From Candidatus Kuenenia stuttgartensis (GTDB lineage Bacteria > Planctomycetota > Phycisphaerae > Sedimentisphaerales > CAMDDF01), in the NCBI GenBank assembly GCA_945890885.1, contig CAMDDF010000010.1, positions 1 to 32,090 on the forward strand: a stretch of 32,090 nucleotides of DNA. The letters run 5' to 3'. The notes beneath the pieces are model-generated. The model saw only the letters and a program-made list of their open reading frames with translations. It ran no database searches and was not told the DNA's origin. The position numbers and the translations under genes were made by a program. Positions 16,302-25,980 of this stretch are shown in pieces (positions within the stretch are counted from its first letter, which is position 1; every line of letters begins with the position of its first letter).

Positions 16302-17363
16302 ATGAAACGCATTCTCATTTCTACCGTTATGCTCACCCTCATTTCCACAGCTGTTTTTGCCAAGTCGCCCCCTGTGGTCAGCAATATCACCATCTCTCAG
16401 CGGACAGACGGCTCGACGCTTGTTGATATTCGGTACACCCTTTCTGGTGCTGAGGGAGACAATTGTACCGTTTCTGTTCAGGTAAGTTCTGATGGCGGCA
16501 GCACGTGGATGGTTCCTGCAGTATCCTTTACTGGAGCGGTTGGAAGTAATATTACTCCCGGCAACGATAAACTTATTACCTGGGATTGTATAAAGGATTT
16601 GCCCGGTGTGTTTGGCAGTAATTATCGGATAAAGGTAACTGCCGATAACGGTCCAGCGAGAATGGTATGGGTCTATATCAACGATTCGGGCGTTTCTGGC
16701 CATGAGAGGTTTGATGGCTATATGAGCAAATACGAGACAACGAATGCTCAGTATTGCCAGTTCCTCAATGTCGCCAAAGCTTCTAATCTGATAACTGTTT
16801 ACAATAATAGTAGTGTTTATGCAACGAGCGACACCAGTCATTCTCAGCTCTACTATAACCTCGCGGGTGCGGGCTTGACTGGCTATGGGCCCACCAACGG
16901 CGGAGCTGCAAGGATCAAGTATGACGGCAGCTTGTTCACCGTGGATAGCGGTTTCGAGAACCATCCTGTGACCTATGTCAGTTGGTATGGAGCAACAGCT
17001 TTCTGCGAATATTATGGATATAGATTGCCTACCGAATGGGAATGGCAGGCGGTGGCTGATTTTAACGGCAGTTTTATCTATGGCTGTGGGACGAGCAGCA
17101 TAAATAATAATACGATGAACTATTTTGGTTCGACTCATCCATATGGCACGACCTCTGTTGGTGCTTTCGGGGCGTATGGTTACGGGATGTGCGATATGGC
17201 AGGGAATGTCTGGGAGTGGACATCATCGATTTACAGTGGCAGCCTTCGCGTTCTCCGCAGCGGTGGCTGGCCCAACCCTAACGACGGCTGTACTGTCTCG
17301 CATAAGAACAAGCTCGACCAGGACTTCACGTTCAGCGACATAGGTTTTCGGGTTTGTCGTTAA
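16302..17363 (+). CDS. secreted formylglycine-generating-enzyme (FGE-sulfatase/SUMF1) domain protein
   Basis: Signal peptide MKRILISTVMLTLISTAVFA; YETTNAQYCQFLN, HPVTYVSWYGATAFCEYYGYRLPTEWEWQ, MAGNVWEWTSSIY, LRSGGW...IGFRVCR. Confidence 0.9.
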   Translation: MKRILISTVMLTLISTAVFAKSPPVVSNITISQRTDGSTLVDIRYTLSGAEGDNCTVSVQVSSDGGSTWMVPAVSFTGAVGSNITPGNDKLITWDCIKDLPGVFGSNYRIKVTADNGPARMVWVYINDSGVSGHERFDGYMSKYETTNAQYCQFLNVAKASNLITVYNNSSVYATSDTSHSQLYYNLAGAGLTGYGPTNGGAARIKYDGSLFTVDSGFENHPVTYVSWYGATAFCEYYGYRLPTEWEWQAVADFNGSFIYGCGTSSINNNTMNYFGSTHPYGTTSVGAFGAYGYGMCDMAGNVWEWTSSIYSGSLRVLRSGGWPNPNDGCTVSHKNKLDQDFTFSDIGFRVCR

Positions 17364-17524
17364 GTGTTTCTCTTTCTGGATTTTCCATAATCCTTTGCTC
17401 TTTGTTTACCCTTTGTGGGGTGCAGGGGCGTAGCCGTTGCTTGTCTTCTCAGCCAGCACTGGCTCGAAGGTGTTGGGTATTAACGATTTTAATTCAACGC
17501 AGGAATGCCTGTTGTCTTAAAAGG

Positions 17525-19192
17525 TCACTGAGTACCAGCTGTCGCTTCAAGAGCTGCTTTTCCTTTTTCTGTAAGGTGAGTTAGTGCTTGTCTGCCGATT
17601 CTGGTCGTTTCAATTCGTTCTTCTATGAGTAAAAACTTTAAGGCTGTTGTTTTTAATTTCTGGCCTTGCCGTACTGATAGGCCCAGTCGCTTGTATCGTG
17701 CGGCGACACCGCTTTCTGGAGAGTTCTGGATATCCTTTAGGAAGTATATAAGTGGATTAACAACTGCGGGGCCGGCGGCAGGGAGTTTTTCTTTTGCGGG
17801 GTAAAACGACGAATTTTGCGATGCCGATAATGAAGTGTGCTGCATATGCTCCCGAATATAATCATCGGTGATAGTCCCCTTATCTATGATAAATTCCGGC
17901 ACTTTGACCTGAAATGCCCGAGGGATACGTCCTTGAAGCTTTATAATTGCCTCACCCACTTCCAGGCTGCCGAGTAGGTCTTTTTCCTTATCGAGCAAAA
18001 GGCACTGGGCCATGGCGGTTATATCTGTTTTATGTTTAAGATTCATGCATATCGTTGCGTAGGTATTGCCGAGTGCCGGTAGACTGATCTTTGATGGATG
18101 CTGATCAAGTAGAATAAGGCTTTCTCCGAATTCTCTGATTTCTCTAAAGATAATCTCCATAACAGATTGGCCGCCTACTAAACTCCTTCTTTCATCGGAT
18201 AATAAATGATGGGCCTCCTCAATTAGTACACAATGCCGAAAAGTCTCTCTTTTGTTTTCTGTCATACGCTTGTGATGCAGCCACAACAGCAGAGCCTCTA
18301 CAAAAAACACTTTATCGGATTGCGTAAGCGCATCCAATTCCAGAATTACGGAACTATTGAGGATATGATCCAGACTCTTATTGCTGTGCGTATTAAACAA
18401 TGTATCCATATCGCCAAAACACAGCGATGACAGTGCCCTTAGAGTTGATGACAACCAGCCAGATTCTCTGCCACGCAGATCCATACTTTTGGCCTTTAAA
18501 AGAACATCCTTAAATGTTGGCCAGCTTGTTACAAGATTATCATAAACCCCAGCTTCCTCATAGACTGCGTCGACCGCCTGCTGTAATAAGTATAAGACTC
18601 CATTGCCGAGGCAATAGGAATGGGCGATAACTTCATTTAATTTCTTCAACCATGTCTTGGGGCTGGTACCCTCGGGTGGAATGAGGGGATTAAAAGCAAA
18701 TGGCGTGATATCTCTGCCGATGGTGTAGACCTCAACATCCTTGAATTCAGGTTGTGATATTAGATCTCGATAGTTTCGCTTCCAGTCAAATACCAAAAAA
18801 GGCTTTCCTTTTTTCTTAAGTTCCCTGAGTAAAACAAAACCCACGTTGGTTTTTCCTGCTCCAGATCTGCCCAGTACCGCGACATGTTGTATCCATTCAT
18901 CTTCACGAAGACCAAATTCATAAAGATTTTTGCCTGCATAGTGAACCATACCGATCGGGTACTGACCTTCGGCCTGTTCCTTTGTTGGCGGAATCAGGTC
19001 GGCTTCGGGCTGTTCGAGTTTTTGAGGGATATGTTTTGCCACTGCCAGTTCCAGATACTTTTGGATTTGCTGTTTACCCTCTGTATCTTCTGCGCAGTAT
19101 GCTGCAAATACCTGATCCATTGTGGGGCCGAGGATGGGCTTGAGCTTGAGGCACAATTCTCTGACAAGTGTGGAATTATCCCTGTCCGCCAT
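17525..19192 (-). CDS. HerA/DUF87-type P-loop ATPase with C-terminal winged-helix-like region
   Basis: WIQHVAVLGRSGAGKTNVGFVLLRELKKKGKPFLVFDWKRNYRDL; Walker B HCVLIEEAHHLL; LILLDQHPSKIS. ORF track start 19213. Confidence 0.8.
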   Translation of the reverse strand: MADRDNSTLVRELCLKLKPILGPTMDQVFAAYCAEDTEGKQQIQKYLELAVAKHIPQKLEQPEADLIPPTKEQAEGQYPIGMVHYAGKNLYEFGLREDEWIQHVAVLGRSGAGKTNVGFVLLRELKKKGKPFLVFDWKRNYRDLISQPEFKDVEVYTIGRDITPFAFNPLIPPEGTSPKTWLKKLNEVIAHSYCLGNGVLYLLQQAVDAVYEEAGVYDNLVTSWPTFKDVLLKAKSMDLRGRESGWLSSTLRALSSLCFGDMDTLFNTHSNKSLDHILNSSVILELDALTQSDKVFFVEALLLWLHHKRMTENKRETFRHCVLIEEAHHLLSDERRSLVGGQSVMEIIFREIREFGESLILLDQHPSKISLPALGNTYATICMNLKHKTDITAMAQCLLLDKEKDLLGSLEVGEAIIKLQGRIPRAFQVKVPEFIIDKGTITDDYIREHMQHTSLSASQNSSFYPAKEKLPAAGPAVVNPLIYFLKDIQNSPESGVAARYKRLGLSVRQGQKLKTTALKFLLIEERIETTRIGRQALTHLTEKGKAALEATAGTQ

Positions 19193-19742
19193 AGAGACCC
19201 TCCATACCGGCAAAAAGAGAATATCTTTGTTTTGCGCCTCTGTAGGTGCTGGCAGTCTCGAATAGTTTCTCTCTTAGTTCGGCGGTATCTTTCCAAAATG
19301 CCAGTTCTTCTTCTCGTTTGGCGGATTCGAGTTGGAGCAGCTGTGTTTCCAGACTTGACATTCGTTTGGTTCTGTCAGGATTTCTGTTAATGATAACGCC
19401 GTAAAGCGACCCCTGGATTTGCAGATCACGATGCTGAATTTCATCAATATGTTTTTTGTGAAGCTTGCACCGCTCATAGAATAGATTGGCAAGGTGCTGG
19501 ATGCCGACATGCTGCTGTTTCATCTCATTGCCGAATATCTGCTGTGAGATATTGGCGGTCTCATTGACAATAGGAATAAGTGCCTCCTGCAATAATTCAG
19601 CGTCGGGCTTTAACCTGTCAAAATAGCCGTTGGCAGGCCATGAAAGAACCCGAGGATAAGTTACGTCGATTTTTTGGGAAGCATAGCTGCTGTTTTGTTG
19701 AAAATAAAGGTTCCTCAATTCGTATGTTTTGTTCGGCATCAT
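19176..19742 (-). CDS. conserved hypothetical partner of the HerA-like ATPase
   Basis: Overlaps the ATPase start; likely ATG 19742 with GGAGAG SD (ORF track start 19814). Confidence 0.6.
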   Translation of the reverse strand: MMPNKTYELRNLYFQQNSSYASQKIDVTYPRVLSWPANGYFDRLKPDAELLQEALIPIVNETANISQQIFGNEMKQQHVGIQHLANLFYERCKLHKKHIDEIQHRDLQIQGSLYGVIINRNPDRTKRMSSLETQLLQLESAKREEELAFWKDTAELREKLFETASTYRGAKQRYSLFAGMEGLYGGQG

Positions 19743-20029
19743 TTTGTAGTAACTCTCCAGTGATAATATATGGACAATGATGTTTATAAATGTTTCGTCT
19801 AAAGGATAAAGCATTCATAGAAACAGTTTTTAGTAAATACTTTTGTGTTGCTAATATGTCAAATATTTACTGCATTGTTCTATTATTGTCAGGCAGGCTG
19901 ATTGTCTGCGCAACACCCTCAAATCTGAACTTTAGCATCCTCGTGTTTCGTATTGTTCTTGCCTTAAATTTTGGCATTTTAAAAGCGTTGTCGCAAAAAA
20001 AGGCGTTTTTCTCGTTTTTTTGATTACTC

Positions 20030-20057
20030 TTGCAGGTCGCGGCCAATCGAGTATAAT
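20030..20057 (+). promoter_or_regulatory. bacterial sigma70-like promoter for the ECF operon
   Basis: TTGCAG (20030-20035), 16-nt spacer, TATAAT (20052-20057). Confidence 0.55.
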
Positions 20058-20119
20058 AGCCACACAGTAGACCGTGTAGTTCATTATGCAAGTGTTAATC
20101 GTTGACAGAATTGTAAGGC

Positions 20120-20728
20120 ATGAGTATGGATTACAAAAAAGCAAACCAGATTGCAGAACGCATCCGAAACGGCGAAAACAGTGTATTATACAAAGAACTT
20201 GCCTTGATGTGTACCCCATATCTTCTCTGGGTCAAAAAGAAGTACAAATTTTATTGCATTCCGGATGATGACGCAAAGCGGATATTGGTGTATGAAGCTG
20301 TAAACGACAGCATTGTACCAATCAGAAAAAATAAGCCATTTACGATTTGCCTGCAAAATGCATTTCGCAACTGCTGCAGGGACTGGATCAAAAATTATCA
20401 CCACAAAAAGCGAGCCAAAATATGGGCTGAGTTTGATTTTAATGACTATGAGACTGCAGGGTATGGCGGCAGTAAGGAGAATCTTTCGCCGGAGGTTGTG
20501 GCATCTGAAGGCGAAATGATTAAAGCTCTGATGGAAGAACTCATGAAGGATGGACAGTTTTCCCGTGAGGTGATTTTTAGAAGGATGAGTGGTGATAGCT
20601 ATGCGGAAATCGCTGAGGCTAAAAAGAAAACGCACAGTGAATGCAAAAATGTCTTTTGGTGCAATTTTGACCATCTGAAGAAGCGATTGACTCGTCGTTT
20701 CCGAAAAGAAATTCTTGACAACCAGTAG
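20120..20728 (+). CDS. ECF-type RNA polymerase sigma factor
   Basis: 202 aa; sigma2-like ...FTICLQNAFRNCCRDWIKNYHHKKRAK... and sigma4-like FSREVIFRRMSGDSYAEIAEAKKKTHSECKNVFWCNFDHLKKRLTRRF. Confidence 0.8.
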   Translation: MSMDYKKANQIAERIRNGENSVLYKELALMCTPYLLWVKKKYKFYCIPDDDAKRILVYEAVNDSIVPIRKNKPFTICLQNAFRNCCRDWIKNYHHKKRAKIWAEFDFNDYETAGYGGSKENLSPEVVASEGEMIKALMEELMKDGQFSREVIFRRMSGDSYAEIAEAKKKTHSECKNVFWCNFDHLKKRLTRRFRKEILDNQ

Positions 20729-20739
20729 AGGAAAATAAA

Positions 20740-21489
20740 ATGAATTGTCCTGAAAAAAAAATTCTGCAGGATTTGGTTGATTGCGAATTATCCGAGGAAC
20801 AGCATATAGAGGTAATTGCACACATAAAATCCTGTGACAAGTGCAGAGGCCAATTAAAACAAATGTTGGTGTTCTATCGGGCGTTGAGTGACGTTGTTGC
20901 CATGGAGGCCTGCCCATCGAAAGATGAACTTGAAAACTTTGCACATGGCAAACTTTCCTTACAGAACTCAGATCGCGTTAGGGAACATATTGTATTATGT
21001 GCACAGTGTGAATCATATGTTCAACTTTTTCAGGCCACTGATGAGCAATTGGCAGAGCAGGCGGAACGCGAAAAAGTGATATTTCAAAAGGCGGCGGCTC
21101 AGGGAAGGGCATATGATGCGGCCAGGGTAATTCTCAAAAAACTTCTGCCGGATAAAGTATCCGTTTTCGATAGTCTATGGGAACATATTTCCGGTGTTTT
21201 GGAAGAAATGCTGGAGAGTAAATCAATAAAAGGTTTATCGTTTGGCGATAGTGGTGAATTTGCCGGGGCTTTGGGTTTTTCCGGTGTGCCTGACCCGCAG
21301 ACGGCTGCGGCTGCCATTATAATTGGTACTACCCTTGCTACTGCATATTCGCTTGGCAACACGGTAATCGCCTCTGACCCTGCTGCAATTAAACAAACGG
21401 TTTCCGATATTGCTGGCAGATTGGGTGCAGGGAAAGAACTTAAGAAAAGACTCGCCGAAACAGTTCCTCTTCATTTTATTGATATATAG
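20740..21489 (+). CDS. putative anti-sigma factor with two zf-HC2 motifs
   Basis: HIKSCDKC and HIVLCAQC; hydrophobic AAAAIIIGTTLATAYSLG segment; immediately downstream of the sigma gene. Confidence 0.75.
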   Translation: MNCPEKKILQDLVDCELSEEQHIEVIAHIKSCDKCRGQLKQMLVFYRALSDVVAMEACPSKDELENFAHGKLSLQNSDRVREHIVLCAQCESYVQLFQATDEQLAEQAEREKVIFQKAAAQGRAYDAARVILKKLLPDKVSVFDSLWEHISGVLEEMLESKSIKGLSFGDSGEFAGALGFSGVPDPQTAAAAIIIGTTLATAYSLGNTVIASDPAAIKQTVSDIAGRLGAGKELKKRLAETVPLHFIDI

Positions 21490-21508
21490 TCTGTAAGCAG
21501 AGTTATGA

Positions 21509-24301
21509 ATGTTAAGTGTTCCTGTTGAAATTGGCGTTATTGTTCTGGCAGGTTTAACCGTAGTGGGTGGAATACGGGTGGCCAAGAGCGTTCTGTCCTC
21601 AGGCATTGAAAGCTGCCGAGGCCGGTTTTTACTCTGGGCGGCTTTGTTCAATGTTGTTGCAGGTAGTTTCATAGTAGTTTTTCTGGACGCACTTTTTTTA
21701 TGGAAAACATTGGAAACCGGTCGCGTCGCCTTCTTTGAGCTGATAACCGCGATTTCAATGCTCATATTACCCACCCGGTTTATGTGGAACTATCTTGTCT
21801 GCTCTGCCAGATTAAAACAACAATTCAATCTTACGCCATGCACTTCCTCGGGCGTTTATGAGCACATAAACAATTTGGCAGGGATTATGGGTATTGCCTG
21901 CCCAGCAATACTATCCTCACTGCGTGTTACCAAACCGTTTGTCTTTGGAAGGTCGTCCAAAAAAGTGTTTCTGGCCGTTCCTGCCGACTGGCAGCAGGTG
22001 ATTAAAAAAGACACCACGGTAATCCTGATGCATGAGCTTGCACATATACGTAATCGTGATGTGGGATTTCTGACGTGGGCATTTTCTTTCACCCGTGATT
22101 TGTGGTGGTCAATAATCATAGTGGCACCGGCAATAATAGGTGTAATGTTTGTAAAAACAGATATTTCTTTGCCATGGATGCAAGCTGGTATTATTTACGC
22201 GTGCTGTATAATAATTTTACATACACTCTATGTAGCCATAGTACGAGAACGGGAGTATCTGGCAGATAAAACCGTTGCCAGATTAATCTTTTCTGGCCAA
22301 ATAAATGATGCCATTCGCAGCCAGTCGATTTTTGGGGTAACAGGGCGGCACGCTGCCGGCTTGCTACAAATACGATTAAGCATGATCAGACGATTTTCTA
22401 ACTGGCTTTCAGACAAGGCCTTGTTTGGAACAGGTCGAAGTGTTTGGAAATACAGCTTTATTGTTTTCCAATACTTCTATTCGACCCACCCCGATGCAGC
22501 TGAGCGTGCTGCTGCAATAGATGATACGGGTGAGCCGATAATAAATTTTGCCATTAATGAAAAAGAGAGTTTTTTTGCCGGCGTGTCGATAGGGATACTA
22601 GCGGTCACTATTTCACTGGCAGGATATTGGTTTTCCAGCATTATTCTTGGTATAAAGGGCGAGGTTGGCAGTCTGCTTTTGTCTTATGACCTGTTGATGC
22701 TGGCGGTGGGACCTGTGGTGGGTTTTGTGGCAATTATGTGTGCCATACCCATCTGGGCATCGTTAGGGACATCGCCACCCAATGCGAACTATCTTAAACT
22801 GATTTTTGCCAGGCACGGGGTGATGGTGGCGGCTTCGGTATGCGCAGCTTCGCTGATTATACTCAACGGATTGTTTGTCATTCAAACATGGATACTTTTT
22901 GTGCTGCTAACCGTATGGCTTATTCTTGTATCCTTTGCAGCGATTGTGATCAATATTGCGCTTATTTCGCTATGGCAGGATGCCAGATATTTCCTGAAAG
23001 AAGTTGTTGTCGAATTATTGTGGATAATGTTGTGTTTTTATGGAACGGTCGTGGTAGCTGTTTTTGCGTGTGTTGCAATTGCGATTGCCCTTATGGATTC
23101 TGGCAAAACCGTGCTAGGATTCAATGTCATATTTAGTGTTTTACTTGGTCTTTTAGCGAGTGGTTTTTTGAGTGGACGTACGACTATTTCTCGAACGCAG
23201 CAGTATATAATTTCATGTATAGGGCCGTGGACGTTCTATTGCGAAGGTGGGCGGTTTAAACGCTGGGGACCATTGTTTTTTTCTGGCATATGGGCATTGG
23301 AATGTTTTATTCCGGCATTCATATTTTTTATTATTAACTCTGTTTTACTAAGGTATATCACATGGAATCTCGACATCACTATATACTTATGCGCGATACT
23401 AATTCTGTGTTGTGCAGCACTGTGCATAGGCGGACGCAGGAATAGCCGAGTTAGTCGCAGGAAACATCAGGTATATGCGTTATATCACTCACTCAGGCTG
23501 CTTGAGACAAATATTCTGCCAGGTACCAGAGAGACCATAGAACGGTTGCTAAGCACCTATAATCCTGTCGATACGAGATGGAAGCGTTGGAACCGCAGAT
23601 TATTAAGAGTCGAGGTGTTTTTTGAATTGAGTCAATTGGTTCAAGAGCAAACGCAAATTGCCTGGCAGGGGGATATGATTCAATTTGTTTGTGCATGTGA
23701 AAATAAAGGTGGTTTTGGTTTGTGGCCATCCTGTTCTTCTAGACTTTGCTCAACATACCAAAGTCTGTATCTTTTTGAAAAGTTTGGCATTGTTCCAATT
23801 TATAATGTTGACTATCATGCATCATGGATAGGATCGATGCAGTGCAAGGAGGGTATGTTCCAAAGTCAGTGGAGCAAACGACCGCCATACCAAGATACGT
23901 TTTTTGCTATCAAGTCTCTGCAGTTATTAAATCGCCCGCTTATAGGCGACAAGAAGGTTGCTTGTCTTGCATGGGCAAAGAAAACTCTTCTTAATGAAGG
24001 TTTAAAAAACGAACACTGCGATATGATATATTATTGTCTTGCGGTCATTGACGCACTTGATGGAGCAGATATGGGGATTATTGACACTCTTGACAAGTGG
24101 AGCAGTAAAAAACTTCAGAAACTGGCGTTTTCAAATCCGGTCAATTCCTCGGATGCTATTTTATCTGTCCTCAGGGTTTATAGCATCTGTTTAAAGTACC
24201 ACGGTTTCGAGAAAACACCACATTCTATGGAAGCAAAGTCCATTTTGGCACAAAAGCTTGAAAAAGCTATTGTTGCCGAGTTAAGCGGCCTTCGATTCTG
24301 A
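21509..24301 (+). CDS. M48/M56 (BlaR1/HtpX-like) integral membrane metalloprotease with toroid-like C-terminal domain
   Basis: 930 aa; HELAH in VILMHELAHIRNRDV and EREYLADKTVARL; many TM segments; C-terminus GGFGLWPSCSSRLCSTYQSLYLFEKFGI... reminiscent of prenyltransferase/terpene-cyclase repeats. Confidence 0.75.
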   Translation: MLSVPVEIGVIVLAGLTVVGGIRVAKSVLSSGIESCRGRFLLWAALFNVVAGSFIVVFLDALFLWKTLETGRVAFFELITAISMLILPTRFMWNYLVCSARLKQQFNLTPCTSSGVYEHINNLAGIMGIACPAILSSLRVTKPFVFGRSSKKVFLAVPADWQQVIKKDTTVILMHELAHIRNRDVGFLTWAFSFTRDLWWSIIIVAPAIIGVMFVKTDISLPWMQAGIIYACCIIILHTLYVAIVREREYLADKTVARLIFSGQINDAIRSQSIFGVTGRHAAGLLQIRLSMIRRFSNWLSDKALFGTGRSVWKYSFIVFQYFYSTHPDAAERAAAIDDTGEPIINFAINEKESFFAGVSIGILAVTISLAGYWFSSIILGIKGEVGSLLLSYDLLMLAVGPVVGFVAIMCAIPIWASLGTSPPNANYLKLIFARHGVMVAASVCAASLIILNGLFVIQTWILFVLLTVWLILVSFAAIVINIALISLWQDARYFLKEVVVELLWIMLCFYGTVVVAVFACVAIAIALMDSGKTVLGFNVIFSVLLGLLASGFLSGRTTISRTQQYIISCIGPWTFYCEGGRFKRWGPLFFSGIWALECFIPAFIFFIINSVLLRYITWNLDITIYLCAILILCCAALCIGGRRNSRVSRRKHQVYALYHSLRLLETNILPGTRETIERLLSTYNPVDTRWKRWNRRLLRVEVFFELSQLVQEQTQIAWQGDMIQFVCACENKGGFGLWPSCSSRLCSTYQSLYLFEKFGIVPIYNVDYHASWIGSMQCKEGMFQSQWSKRPPYQDTFFAIKSLQLLNRPLIGDKKVACLAWAKKTLLNEGLKNEHCDMIYYCLAVIDALDGADMGIIDTLDKWSSKKLQKLAFSNPVNSSDAILSVLRVYSICLKYHGFEKTPHSMEAKSILAQKLEKAIVAELSGLRF

Positions 24302-24483
24302 CAGCGGCTATTCCATTATCGCGTAAATGAACGTGTATCGGTTAAAAAAAATGATCCGCGTCTTGCCCCTCCGTAAAATTTTTCACAATTTTTCAAAAAT
24401 TATTCCGACATTCCCTTCCTTTTGTGGAGTTTACCTTATGAAGGCACAGAGAGTGTCGTTACTTGAATTTTTGAGAATAAGAA

Positions 24484-24954
24484 ATGTTAAGAGCACGTTT
24501 TGATAAATTTGATAAAGCTAAGAACGCCAGCAAATATACGGAGTTCTGCTTTGGTGAATACGAGGTCGTTATTGATGATGGTCCGCGGATTCGGCTTCCT
24601 CGTCCGATTGTGAAAGGTTTACATGAGCATAGGGTACGCCAGTTATGGCGTTTTGCCGATCCGACCGGGCCTCGCATGATTTTGTGCCCTGATTGTTTCC
24701 GCAATATTTATATTGAGACGGCATCCCAAAATCTTCCCAAATCTATGCCTGCCGAAGACGCTTACCTTAAATATATTTGTACTGGAATGAAGATGGAATG
24801 TGCACTGCCAAATCAAAACAAAATAAGAATTACGGCGATATGTCAAAAACACATCAACGTGAAACCTGGTCAGAGATTGGTCATAATTGGTACGGGTTTT
24901 TGGTTTACAACGCTGCGGCTGGACGACTGGCTCAGGATTGCCAATACAACATAA
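24484..24954 (+). CDS. MraZ/SpoVT-AbrB-like DNA-binding protein
   Basis: GEYEVVIDDGPRIRLPRPIVKGL...LWRFADPTGPRMILCPDCFRNIYIE...IRITAICQKHINVKPGQRLVIIGTGFWFTTLRLDDWL. Confidence 0.7.
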   Translation: MLRARFDKFDKAKNASKYTEFCFGEYEVVIDDGPRIRLPRPIVKGLHEHRVRQLWRFADPTGPRMILCPDCFRNIYIETASQNLPKSMPAEDAYLKYICTGMKMECALPNQNKIRITAICQKHINVKPGQRLVIIGTGFWFTTLRLDDWLRIANTT

Positions 24955-24992
24955 ACGCGGGTTTTTGTGATTGGATAATTATATGCTGAAAA
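24863..24992 (+). repeat. direct repeat copy 1 (3' end of mraZ-like gene plus downstream)
   Basis: Near-identical to 28153-28283. Confidence 0.95.
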
Positions 24993-25008
24993 TGGAAACG
25001 GTTCGGTC

Positions 25009-25716
25009 GTGATATCGGAAAGAAACAATCAGTTCGAGAACGAAATACCTTGTGGAAGATCTATAGACGAATCTTTGATTTTCCTCGGAGTTGTGGGGGA
25101 AAGTGTGACCGAAGCCACGAGAGGGACATTTTCCCTATCCCAACTTGAAGATATTGTCAAAAAGGCTGCGGTACACTGGGGAGCAGGAGATCACCTTTTA
25201 GCTATGTTGTTGTGCAAGTTACCGTCGATGCTTAAAGAACTTCAGTTGTTACCTGCAGTGAATGAGGAAAGTAAAACATTTTTACATGTTAAAACACAAT
25301 ACCGAATATGGACGAAAGGTGAATGCGAAATTGTAAAAGACATTACTAAGTACGAGGCAGAAAAAAATAGCTTCGACTTTTGGATAGATCGCGACGAAAA
25401 AAAAAGTCGGCCATTGAAAAAAAAGTTAGCAAACATAGGCCCTAAGGCGGTAGATCTGCTCATTTATCTTGTTGAAAGACTTGGGGAGAGAGTGTCCAAA
25501 GAACAGCTTTTGAGAGATGTTTGGGGTGAGGAAGTGTACCAAGATATCGAATGTGAAAGGAGCCAGCAAAACAAAATTGAGCTGCAATTGACCAAATTAG
25601 AGCAGTTTTGTGGCGGCAAATTTCGCCAGCATCTGTTTAGTAAGAAATTTGAGAAAGGTATTGGTTTAAATAGTTTGTTTAAGAACAGCTATTTTATATT
25701 TGAAAGGCTTGGTTGA
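25009..25716 (+). CDS. transcriptional regulator with OmpR/PhoB-type winged helix (tentative)
   Basis: GTG start; C-term IGPKAVDLLIYLVERLGERVSKEQLLRDVWGEEVYQD resembles Trans_reg_C. Confidence 0.6.
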   Translation: MISERNNQFENEIPCGRSIDESLIFLGVVGESVTEATRGTFSLSQLEDIVKKAAVHWGAGDHLLAMLLCKLPSMLKELQLLPAVNEESKTFLHVKTQYRIWTKGECEIVKDITKYEAEKNSFDFWIDRDEKKSRPLKKKLANIGPKAVDLLIYLVERLGERVSKEQLLRDVWGEEVYQDIECERSQQNKIELQLTKLEQFCGGKFRQHLFSKKFEKGIGLNSLFKNSYFIFERLG

Positions 25717-25931
25717 GATATTTCCATTTATTGTATGATTAATACAATGTGGCACCAACACGATTTTATCCGTTATCGAGACTTACCTGCAATAGACTGG
25801 CAATTCTTTATGAAAACTTTACCGCACCTTGAAGAATAAAATTTACGTTAAATTGACTGTACTGGTATGTGTGATAAGTTAAAGAGAAGTTAGCTTAGCA
25901 GGTGTTATACATTCTGTAATAAATGAAAAAA

Positions 25932-25946
25932 AATCGGCAGCCGATT
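25932..25946. promoter_or_regulatory. palindrome AATCGGC-A-GCCGATT upstream of parB-like gene
   Basis: Perfect 7-bp arms, 34 nt before ATG 25981. Confidence 0.5.
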
Positions 25947-25980
25947 AAAAGGCAACCAAAAAATCCAGAAGGAGATATTT

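Noticed and set aside
16101-17138. 345-aa minus-strand ORF opposite the FGE gene
   Set aside because: Shadow ORF of a clear FGE-sulfatase-domain protein with signal peptide on the plus strand; no recognisable motifs.
20186-20944. 252-aa minus-strand ORF
   Set aside because: Antisense to the ECF sigma and anti-sigma genes, which have clear family motifs and SDs.
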